This document shows, one piece after another, positions 1 to 11,800 of a DNA stretch of 64,000 nt. Numbering within the stretch: the first letter of the stretch is position 1; each line of letters starts with the position of its first letter. This DNA is from Mimachlamys varia (taxonomy: Eukaryota; Mollusca; Bivalvia; Pectinida; Pectinidae). The stretch is taken from the NCBI GenBank assembly GCA_947623455.1, contig OX392532.1, positions 2,976,001-3,040,000 of the forward strand, given 5' to 3'. The notes under the pieces are model-generated. The model searched no databases. It worked only from the letters and a program-made list of their open reading frames with translations, and was not told the DNA's origin. Position numbers and translations under genes: made by a program.

Positions 1-3000
1 CTACCATACCCTATTTCCAGGACAGTTTCTACCATACCCTATTCCCAGGACAGTTCCTACCATACCCTATTTCCAGAAAAGATTCTACCGTACCCTATTT
101 CCAGGTGATTTTCTTCCATATCCTATTTCCAGGTGATTTTCTACCATATCCTATTTCCAGGACAGTTTCTACCATACCCTATTCCCTGGACAGTTTCTAC
201 CATACCCTATTTCCAGGTGATTTTCTACCATATCCTATTTCCAGGACAGATTCTACCATACCCTATTTCCAGGACAGATTCTACCATACCCTATTTCCAG
301 GTGATTTTCTACCATATCCTATTTCCAGGACAGTGTCTACCATACCCTATTCCAAGGACAGTTCCTAACATACCCTATTTCCAGGACAGATTCTACCATA
401 CCCTATTTCCAGGTGATTTTCTACCATATCCTATTTCCAGGACAGTTTCTACCATACCCTATTTCCAGGACAGTTTCTACCATACCCTATTCCCAGGACA
501 GTTCCTACCATACCCTATTTCCAGGAAAGTTTCTACCATACCCTATTTCCAGGTGATTTTCTTCCATATCCTATTTCCAGGTGATTTTCTACCATACCCT
601 ATTCTCAGGACAGTTTCTACCATACACTATTTCCAGGACAGTTTCTACCATACCCTATTTCCAGGACAGTTTCTACTATACCCTATTTCCAGGACAGTTT
701 CTACCATACCCTATTTCCGGGACAGTTTCTACCATACCCTATTTCCAGGACAGTGTCTACCATACCCTATTTCCTTGACAGTTCCTACCATACCCTATTT
801 TCCGGACAGTTTCTACCATAGCCTAATTCCAGGTGATTTTCTACCATTGCCTATTCCAGGTAATTTTCTACCATATCCTATTTCCAGGATATTTTCTGCC
901 AAACCCTATTTCCAGGACAGTTTCTACCATACCCTATTTCCAGGACAGTGTCTACCATATCCTATTTCCAGGACAGATTCTACCATACCCTATTTCCGGG
1001 ACAGTTTCTACCATACCCTATTTCCAGGTGATTTTCTACCATACCCTATTTCCAGGACAGTTTCTACCATACCATATTTCCAGGACAGTTTTTACCATAC
1101 ACTATTTCCAGGACAGATTCTACCATACCATATTTCCGGGACAGTTTCTACTATACCCTATTTCCAGGACAGTTCCTACCATACCCTATTTCCAGGACAG
1201 TGTCTACCATACCCTATTTCAAGGACAGATTCTACCATACCCTATTCCCAGGACAGTTTCTACCATACCCTATTTCCAGGACAGTTCCTACCATACCCTA
1301 TTTCCAGGACAGTTCCTACCATACCCTATTTCCAGGGCAGATTCTACCATACCCTATTCCCAGGACAGTTTCTACCATACCCTATTTCCAGGACAGTTCC
1401 TACCATACCCTATTTCCAGGACAGATTCTACCATACCCTATTTTCAGGACAGATTCTACCATACCCTATTTCCAGGTGATTTTCTACCATATCCTATTTC
1501 CAGGACAGTGTCTACCATACCCTATTCCCAGGACAGTTCCTACCATACCCTATTTCCAGGACAGATTCTACCATACCCTATTTCCAGGACAGATTCTACC
1601 ATACCCTATTTCCAGGTGATTTTCTACCATATCCTATTTCCAGGACAGTTTCTACCATACCCTATTTCCAGGACAGTTTCTACCATACCCTATTCCCAGG
1701 ACAGTTCCTACCATACCCTATTTCCAGAAAAGATTCTACCATACCCTATTTCCAGGTGATTTTCTTCCATATCCTATTTCCAGGTGATTTTCTACCATAT
1801 CCTATTTCCAGGACAGTTTCTACCATACCCTATTTCCAGGACAGTTTCTACTATACCCTATTTCCAGGACAGTTTCTACCATACCCTATTTCCAGGACAG
1901 TTTCTACCATACCCTATGTCCAGGACAGTTTCTACCATACCCTATTCCCAGGACAGTTTCTACCATACACTATTTCCAGGACAGTTTCTACCATACCCTA
2001 TTTCCAGGTGATTTTCTACCATACCCTATTCCCAGGACAGTTTCTACCATACCCTATTTCGAGGACAGTTTCTACCATACCCTATTTCCAGGACAGTTTC
2101 TACCATATCCTATTTCCAGGTAATTTTCTACCATACCCTATTCCCAGGACAGTTTCTAACATACCCTATTTCCAGGACAGTTTCTACCATACCCTATTTC
2201 CAGGACAGTTTCTACCATACCCTATTTCCAGGACAGTTTCTACCATACCCTATTTCCAGGACAGTTTCTACCATACACTATTTCCAGGACAGATTCTACC
2301 ATACCCTATTTCCAGGTGATTTTCTACCATACCCTATTTCCAGGTGATTTTCCAATATACCCTATTTCCAGGACAGTTTCTACCATACCTTATTTCCAGG
2401 ACAGATTCTACCATACCCTATTCCCAGGACAGTTCCTACCATACCCTATTTCCAGGTGATTTTCCAATATACCCTATTTCCAGGACAGTTTCTACCATGC
2501 ACTATTTCCAGGTGATTTTCTACCATATCCTATTTCCAGGTGTTTTCCAATATACCCTATTTCCAGGACAGTTTCTACCATACCTTATTTCCAGGACAGA
2601 TTCTACCATACCCTATTTCCAGGACAGTTTCTACCATACCCTATTTCCAGGTGATTTTCCAATATACCCTATTTCCAGGACAGTTTCTACCATACCCTAT
2701 TTCCAGGACAGTTTCTACCATACACTATTTCCAGGACAGTTTCTACTATACCCTATTTCCAGGACAGTTCCTACCATATCCTATTTCCAGGACAGTTTCT
2801 ACTATACCCTATTTCCAGGACAGTTTCTACCATACCCTATTTCCAGGACAGTGTCTACCATACACTATTTCCAGGACAGTTTCTACCATACCCTATTTCC
2901 AGGACAGTTCCTTCTATACCCTATTTCCAGGACAGTTCCTACCATACCCTATTTCCAGGTGATTTTCTACCATACCCTATTTCCAGGACAGTTTCTACCA

Positions 3001-6000
3001 TGCCCTATTTCCAGGTGATTTTCTACCATACACTATTTCCAGGACAGTTTTTACCATACCCTATTTCCAGGACAGTTCCTACCATACCCTATTTCCAGGA
3101 CAGATTCTACCATACCCTATTCCCAGGACAGTTTCTACCATACCCTATTTCCAGGTGATTTTCTACCATACCCTATTTCCAGGACAGTTTTTACCATACC
3201 CTATTTCCAGGACAGTTTCTACCATACACTATTTCCAGGACAGATTCTACCATACCCTATTTCCAGGACAGTTTCTACTATACCCTATTTCCAGGACAGT
3301 TCCTACCATACCCTATTTCCAGGACAGTGTCTACCATACCCTATTTCCAGCACAGATTCTACCATACCCTATTCCCAGGACAGTTTCTACCATACCCTAT
3401 TTCCAGGACAGTTCCTACCATACCCTATTTCCAGGACAGTGTCTACCATACCCTATTCCCAGGACAGTTTCTACCATACCCTATTTCCAGGACAGATTCT
3501 ACCATACCCTATATCCAGGACAGTTCCTACCATACCCTATTTCCAGGACAGATTCTACCATACCCTATTCCCAGGACAGTTCCTACCATACTCTATTTCC
3601 AGGATAGTTTCTACCATACCCTATATCCAGGACAGTTCCTACCATACCCTATTTCCAGGACAGATTCTACCATACCCTATTCCCAGGACAGTTTCTACCA
3701 TACCCTATTTCCAGGACAGATTCTACCATACCCTATTTCCAGGTGATTTTCTACCATATCCTATTTCCAGGACAGTTTCTACCATACCCTATTTCCAGGA
3801 CAGTTTCTACCATACCCTATTCCCAGGACAGTTCCTACCATACCCTATTTCCAGAAAAGATTCTACCATACCCTATTTCCAGGTGATTTTCTTCCATATC
3901 CTATTTCCAGGTGATTTTCTACCATATCCTATTTTCAGGACAGTTTCTACCATACCCTATTCCCTGGACAGTTTCTACCATACCCTATTTCCAGGTGATT
4001 TTCTACCATATCCTATTTCCAGGACAGATTCTACCATACCCTATTTCCAGGACAGATTCTACTATACCCTATTTCCAGGTGATTTTCTACCATATCCTAT
4101 TTCCAGGACAGTGTCTACCATACTCTATTCCCAGGACAGTTCCTAACATACCCTATTTCCAGGACAGATTCTACCATACCCTATTTCCAGGTGATTTTCT
4201 ACCATATCCTATTTCCAGGACAGTTTCTACCATACCCTATTTCCAGGACAGTTTCTACCATACCCTATTCCCAGGACAGTTCCTACCATACCCTATTTCC
4301 AGGAAAGTTTCTTCCATATCCTATTTCCAGGTGATTTTCTACCATACCCTATTCTCAGGACAGTTTCTACCATACACTATTTCCAGGATAGTTTCTACCA
4401 TACCCTATTTCCAGGACAGTTTCTACTATACCCTATTTCCAGGACAGTTTCTACCATACCCTATTTCCGGGACAGTTTCTACTATACCCTATTTCCAGGA
4501 CAGTTTCTACCATACCCTATTTCCAGGACAGTGTCTACCATACCCTATTTCCTTGACAGTTCCTACCATACCCTATTTCCAGGACAGTTTCTACCATACC
4601 CTATTTCCAGGACAGTTTCTACCATAGCCTAATTCCAGGTGATTTTCTACCATTGCCTATTCCAGGTAATTTTCTACCATATCCTATTTCCAGGATATTT
4701 TCTGCCATACCCTATTTCCAGGATAGTTTCTACCATACCCTATTTCCAGGACAGTGTCTACCATACCCTATTTCCAGGACAGATTCTACCATACCCTATT
4801 TCCGGGACAGTTTCTACCATACCCTATTTCCAGGTGATTTTCTATCATACCCTATTTCCAGGACAGTTTCTACCATACCATATTTCCAGGACAGTTTCTA
4901 CCATACACTATTTCCAGGACAGATTCTACCATACCATATTTCCAGGACAGTTTCTACTATACCCTATTTCCAGGACAGTTCCTACCATACCCTATTTCCA
5001 GGACAGTGTCTACCATACCCTATTTCAAGGACAGATTCTACCATACCCTATTCCCAGGACAGTTTCTACCATACCCTATTTCCAGGACAGTTCCTACCAT
5101 ACCCTATTTCCAGGACAGATTCTACCATACCCTATTTCCAGGACAGATTCTACCATACCCTATTTCCAGGTGATTTTCTACCATATCCTATTTCCAGGAC
5201 AGTGTCTACCATACCCTATTCCCAGGACAGTTCCTACCATATCCTATTTCCAGGTGATTTTCTACCATATCCTATTTCCAGGACAGTTTCTACCATACCC
5301 TATTTCCAGGACAGTTTCTACCATACCCTATTCCCAGGACAGTTCCTACCATACCCTATTTCCAGAAAAGATTCTACCATACCCTATTTCCAGGTGATTT
5401 TCTTCCATATCCTATTTCCAGGTGATTTTCTACCATATCCTATTTCCAGGACAGTTTCTACCATACCCTATTCCCGGGACAGTTTCTACCATACCCTATT
5501 TCCAGGTGATTTTCTACCATATCCTATTTCCAGGACAGATTCTATCATACCCTATTTCCAGGACATATTCTACCATACCCTATTTCCAGGTGATTTTCTA
5601 CCATTTCCTATTTCCAGGACAGTGTCTACCATACCCTATTCCCAGGACAGTTCCTACCATACCCTATTTCCAGGACAGATTCCACCATACCCTATTTCCA
5701 GGTGATTTTCTACCATATCCTATTTCCAGGACAGTTTCTACCATACCCTTTCTCCAGGACAGTTTCTACCATACCCTATTCCCAGGCCAGTTCCTACCAT
5801 ACCCTATTTCCAGGAAATATTCTACCATACCCTATTTCCAGGTGATTTTCTACCATACCCTATTCCCAGGACAGTTTCTACTATACCCTATTCCCAGGAC
5901 AGTTCCTACCATACCCTATTTCCAGGACAGTTTCTACTATACCCTATTCCTAGGACAGTTCCTACCATACCCTATTCCCCGAACAGTTTCTACCATACCC

Positions 6001-8740
6001 TATTTCCAGGACAGTTTCTACCATACACTATTTCCAGGACAGTTTCTACTATACCCTATTTCCAGGACAGTTTCTACCATACCCTATTTCCGGGACAGTT
6101 TCTACTATACCCTATTTCCAGGACAGTTTCTACCATACCCTATTTCCAGGACAGTTCCTACCATACCCTATTCCCCGAACAGTTTCTACCATACACTATT
6201 TCCAGGACAGTTTCTACTATACCCTATTTCCAGGACAGTTTCTACCATACCCTATTTCGGGGACAGTTTCTACTATACCCTATTTCCAGGACAGTTTCTA
6301 CCATACCCTATTTCCAGGACAGTTCCTACCATACCCTATTCTCAGGACAGTTTCTACCATACACTATTTCCAGGACAGTTTCTACCATACCCTAATTCCA
6401 GGACAGTTTCTACCATACCCTATTTCCAGGTGATTTTCTACCATACCCTATTCCCAGGACAGTTTCTACTATACCCTATTCCCAGGACAGTTCCTACCAT
6501 ACCCTATTCTCAGGACAGTTTCTACCATACCCTATTCCCGGGACAGTTTCTACCATACCCTATTTCCAGGTGATTTTCTACCATATCCTATTTCCAGGAC
6601 AGATTCTATCATACCCTATTTCCAGGACATATTCTACCATACCCTATTTCCAGGTGATTTTCTACCATTTCCTATTTCCAGGACAGTGTCTACCATACCC
6701 TATTCCCAGGACAGTTCCTACCATACCCTATTTCCAGGACAGATTCCACCATACCCTATTTCCAGGTGATTTTCTACCATATCCTATTTCCAGGACAGTT
6801 TCTACCATACCCTTTCTCCAGGACAGTTTCTACCATACCCTATTCCCAGGCCAGTTCCTACCATACCCTATTTCCAGGAAAGATTCTACCATACCCTATT
6901 TCCAGGTGATTTTCTTCCATATCCTATTTCCAGGTGATTTTCTACCATATCCTATTTCCAGGACAGTTTCTACCATACCCTATTCCCCGAACAGTTTCTA
7001 CCATACACTATTTCCAGGACAGTTTCTACCATACCCTATTTCCAGGACAGTTCCTACCATACCCTATTCTCAGGACAGTTTCTACCATACACTATTTCCA
7101 GGACAGTTTCTACCATACCCTATTTCCAGGACAGTTTCTACCATACCCTATTTCCAGGTGATTTTCTACCATACCCTATTTCCGGGACAGTTTCTACTAT
7201 ACCCTATTCCCAGGACAGTTCCTACCTTACCCTATTTCCAGGACAGTTTCTACTATACCCTATTCCTAGGACAGTTCCTACCATACCCTATTCCCCGAAC
7301 AGTTTCTACCATACCCTATTTCCAGGACAGTTTCTACCATACACTATTTCCAGGACAGTTTCTACTATACCCTATTTCCAGGACAGTTTCTACCATACCC
7401 TATTTCCGGGACAGTTTCTACTATACCCTATTTCCAGGACAGTTTCTACCATACCCTATTTCCAGGACAGTTCCTACCATACCCTATTCCCCGAACAGTT
7501 TCTACCATACACTATTTCCAGGACAGTTTCTACTATACCCTATTTCCAGGACAGTTTCTACCATACCCTATTTCGGGGACAGTTTCTACTATACTCTATT
7601 TCCAGGACAGTTTCTACCATACCCTATTTCCAGGACAGTTCCTACTATACCCTATTTTCAGGACAGTTTCTACCATACACTATTTCCAGGACAGTTTCTA
7701 CCATACCCTAATTCCAGGACAGTTTCTACCATACCCTATTTCCAGGTGATTTTCTACCATACCCTATTCCCAGGACAGTTTCTACTATACCCTATTCCCA
7801 GGACAGTTCCTACCATACCCTATTCTCAGGACAGTTTCTACCATACACTATTTCCAGGACAATTTCTACCATACCCTATTTCCAGGTGATTTTCTACCAT
7901 ACCCTATTCCCAGGACAGTTTCTACTATACCCTATTCCCAGGACAGTTCCTACCATACCCTATTCTCAGGACAGTTTCTACCATACACTATTTCCAGGAC
8001 AGTGTCTACCATACCCTATTTCCAGGACAGTTTCTACCATACCCTATTCCCCGAACAGTTTCTACCATACACTATTTCCAGGACAGTTTCTACTATACCC
8101 TATTTCCAGGACAGTTTCTACCATACCCTATTTCCGGGACAGTTTCTACTATACCCTATTTCCAGGACAGTTTCTACTATACCCTATTTCCAGGACAGTG
8201 TCTACCATACCCTATTTCCTTGACAGTTTCTACCATACCCTATTTCCAGGACAGTTTCTACCATTGCCTATTCCAGGTAATTTTCTGCCATACCCTATTT
8301 CCAAGACAGTTTCTACCATACCCTATTTCCAAGACAGTGTCTACCATACCCTAATTCCAGGTGATTTTCTACCATTGCCTATTCCAGGTAATTTTCTACC
8401 ATATCCTATTTCCAGGATATTTTCTGCCATACCCTATTTCCAGGACAGTTTCTGCCATTCCGTATTTCCAGGACAGTTTCTGTCATACCCTATTTCCAGG
8501 ACAGTTTCTACCATACCCTAATTCAAGGTGATTTTCTACCATACCCTATTCCAGGTAATTTTCTACCATACACTATTTCAGGTAATTTTCTACCATACCC
8601 TATTCCAGGTAATTTTCTACCATACACTATTCCAGGTAATTTTCTACCATACACTATTCCAGGTAATTTTCTACCGTACCCTATTCCAGGTAATTTTCTA
8701 CCATACCCTATTCCAGGTAATTTTCTACCGTACCCTAATT
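1..8740. repeat. 28-bp minisatellite array, about 310 units, extends beyond left edge
   Basis: The unit is 28 bp (CTACCATACCCTATTTCCAG followed by GACAGTTT). Recurrent variants are AGGTGATTTT, GGACAGATTC, GGACAGTTCC, CCCGAACAG and TTCCTTGACAG. Because 28 is not a multiple of three, an open frame cycles through all three phases, producing long ORFs of the FYHTLFPGQ / LPYPISRT / STIPYFQD type. These are not supported as protein. Higher-order copies are visible: offset about 3778 (e.g. 180 and 3958), offset 1064 = 38 units (5541 and 6605), and offset 1316 = 47 units (5951 and 7267). The array abuts F-BAR exon 3 at its right end. Confidence 0.97.
8528..8740. repeat. 27-bp sub-array at the exon-proximal end of the 28-bp array
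   Basis: About eight units of 27 bp with AGGTAATTTTCTACCATAC as core. On the minus strand each unit ends GGAATAGGGTAC, like the end of F-BAR exon 3 (GGAATTAGGGTAC). The 27-bp period keeps minus (GYGRKLPGI) and plus (FYHTLFQVI) frames open. These units look closest to the founder; the 28-bp form lies farther out. Confidence 0.85.
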
Positions 8741-8808
8741 CCAGTTGATTTTCTAGTTTACGGGCAGCAGCTTTAAGCGCTTTGGCAAACACAGCTTCTG
8801 CTTTTGAT
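8734..8808 (-). CDS. F-BAR gene exon 3 (5' part sure, 3' end uncertain)
   Basis: The acceptor TTTCTTACATTTTCAG at 8824-8809 is followed by A TCA AAA GCA GAA GCT, giving SKAEAVFAKALKAAARKLEN, which aligns in register with the PSTPIP helix (R-A-x-A-E-E-x-Y-G-K-x-L...A-R-K). The 3' end is not certain. The best donor is TTAGG|GTACGG at 8734/8733 (G at +5). Beyond it the sequence merges into 27-bp repeat units that stay open in the same frame (9-residue repeat, GYGRKLPGI) to about 8523. Confidence 0.7.
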
Positions 8809-11800
8809 CTGAAAATGTAAGAAATAAGAATGTATTGAAATCGACATTTGTACAGTGTTTCTTTATATGATTGATATATACTCCTGATACACGAGTATAC
8901 ACATCGCCATATTATCCGATTACGATCGATAATGACAGCTGTCCAAACGGATTAAAATGTATTATGTGACTATTTTACATTTGATGAAGGATTAATAGAA
9001 TATATCGCCCCTGTGGGATTTAAACTGAGAAATCACAGCCTTCGGTTAAGATTCATGAATTTTATCACAAAGCTTACGCTTGCCGAGTGCTAAAAATGTT
9101 ATCCCGAGGGTTGTGATTTCTCTGTCTACATTATACAGGGGTGACTGATTAATGTCCACCCAGACTTTCCTGGCGTAAAGCAAGTTATAACGTGAAGTTG
9201 GTACATCGCCCCATCATCTATGGCAAACGTGGGAATGAGCCAATGAACGACGGGAGGAATACTTACTACACCCATCTCTACATAGTTCAAAACTAGAACA
9301 AACTTGACTTCAATAACACGAAAGCTTAATGATATGACGACAGTACACATGCATGCATGAAGAAATACCATATCATGACATTAATCAAAGGTACTAAACA
9401 GGTATTCTCAACAGTATCGCTGGTATTTCTGCAACGTAGTTCATCATGCTGTGAATAAAAATAAAGATGTGTGTCATATAAAACCACCACAACGAATATA
9501 TGGGTGTCCAGATAAACATTTTTTTCTAGCATGATGAAAGAAAGTTGTTCAGAGTAAAACCAAAAAAGACATCAGTTCCTTTGACTTACCTTACAAATTG
9601 ATGTTCTATTCTAACCTTACCTCTCAGACAGATATTGATGTTCTATTCTAGCCTTACCTTTCAGACAGATATTGATGTTCTATTCTAGCCTTACCTTTCA
9701 GACAGGTATTGATGTTCTTTTCTAGCCTTACCTTTTAGACAGGTATTGATGTTCTATTCTAGCCTTACCTTTCAGACAGGTATTGATGTTCTATTCCAGC
9801 CTTACCTTTCAGACAGATATTGACGTTCTTTTCTTGCCTTACCTTTTAGACAGATATTGATGTTCTATTCTAGCCTTACCTTTTAGACAGATATTGATGT
9901 TCTATTCCAGCCTTATCTTTCAGACAGATATTGATGTTCTATTCTAGCCTTAGCTTTCAGACAGGTATTGATGTTCTATTCTAGCCTTACCTTTCAGACA
10001 GATATTGATGTCCTATTCTAGCCTTACCTTTCAGACAGATATTGATGTTCTATTCTAGCCTTACCTTTCAGACAGATATTGATGTTCTATTCTAGCCTTA
10101 GCTTTCAGACAGATATTGATGTTCTATTCCAGCCTTACCTTTCAGACAGATATTGATGTTCTATTCAAGCCTTACCTTTCAGACAGATATTGATGTTCTA
10201 TTCTAGCCTTACCTTTTAGACAGATATTGATGTTCTATTCCAGCCTTAGCTTTCAGACAGATATTGATGTTCTATTCTAGCCTTAGCTTTCAGACAGGTA
10301 TTGATGTTCTATTCTAGCCTTACCTTTCAGACAGATATTGATGTTCTATTCCAGCCTTACCTTTCAGACAGATATTGATGTTCTATTCTAGCCTTAGCTT
10401 TCAGACAGGTATTGATGTTCTATTCCAGCCTTACCTTTCAGACAGGTATTGATGTTCTATTCTAGCCTTAGCTTTCAGACAGGTATTGATGTTCTATTCT
10501 AGCCTTACCTTTTCAGACAGATATTGATGTTCTATTCTAGCCTTTGCTTTCAGACAGATATTGATGTTCTATTCCAGCCTTACCTTTCAGACAGATATTG
10601 ATGTTCTATTCAAGCCTTACCTTTCAGACAGATATTGATGTTCTATTCTAGCCTTACCTTTTAGACAGATATTGATGTTCTATTCCAGCCTTACCTTTCA
10701 GACAGATATTGATGTTCTATTCTAGCCTTAGCTTTCAGACAGGTATTGATGTTTTTTCTAGCCTTACCTTTCAGACAGGTATTGATGTTCTATTCTAGCC
10801 TTACCTTTCAGACAGGTATTGATGTTCTATTCCAGCCTTACCTTTCAGACAGGTATTGATGTTCTATTCCAGCCTTACCTTTCAGACAGGTATTGATGTT
10901 CTATTCTAGCCTTAGCTTTCAGACAGGTATTGATGTTCTATTCTAGCCTTACCTTTCAGACAGATATTGATGTTCTATTCTAGCCTTACCTTTCAGACAG
11001 ATATTGATGTTCTTTTCTAGCCTTACCTTTTAGACAGGTATTGATGTTCTATTCTAGCCTTACCTTTTAGACAGATATTGATGTTCTTTTCTAGCCTTAC
11101 CTTTTAGACAGGTATTGATGTTCTATTCCAGCCTTACCTTTTAGACAGGTATTGATGTTCTATTCTAGCCTTACCTTTCAGACAGATATTGATGTTCTAT
11201 TCTAGCCTTAGCTTTCAGACAGATATTGATGTTCTATTCCAGCCTTACCTTTCAGACAGGTATTGATGTTCTATTCTAGCCTTACCTTTTAGACAGGTAT
11301 TGATGTTCTATTCTAGCCTTACCTTTCAGACAGGTATTGATGTTCTATTCTAGCCTTAGCTTTCAGACAGGTATTGATGTTCTATTCCAGCCTTACCTTT
11401 CAGACAGATATTGATGTTCTATTCTAGCCTTACCTTTCAGACAGACATTGATGTTCTATTCCAGCCTTACCTTTCAGACAGATATTGATGTTCTATTCTA
11501 GCCTTACCTTTCAGACAGATATTGATGTTCTATTCCAGCCTTACCTTTCAGACAGATATTGATGTTTTATTCTAGCCTTACCTTTCAGACAGATATTGAT
11601 GTTCTATTCCAGCCTTACCTTTCAGACAGATATTCGATCAGTTCCTTGCACACTTTTTTGCCCTCCTTCATTCGCCGTATGATAACATCACTACCCCTGG
11701 TACTGGTTATGTCTGGGTCCTGGTGGAAACAGGAGATGTCAGTTCACTACTACACAACGATCGCGGGAGTTTATCGCGCAACAGTCAATAATTACATCTA

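Noticed and set aside
133..7889. ORFs with FYHTLFPGQ/LPYPISRT repeats as a secreted repeat protein
   Set aside because: The 28-bp period makes the peptide cycle through three frames; it lies in an intron or downstream of F-BAR exon 3 on the other strand.
1..8740. Telomeric or subtelomeric repeat because of AATAGGGTATGG on the minus strand
   Set aside because: The unit is 28 bp with no TTAGGG tract and sits next to a gene exon.
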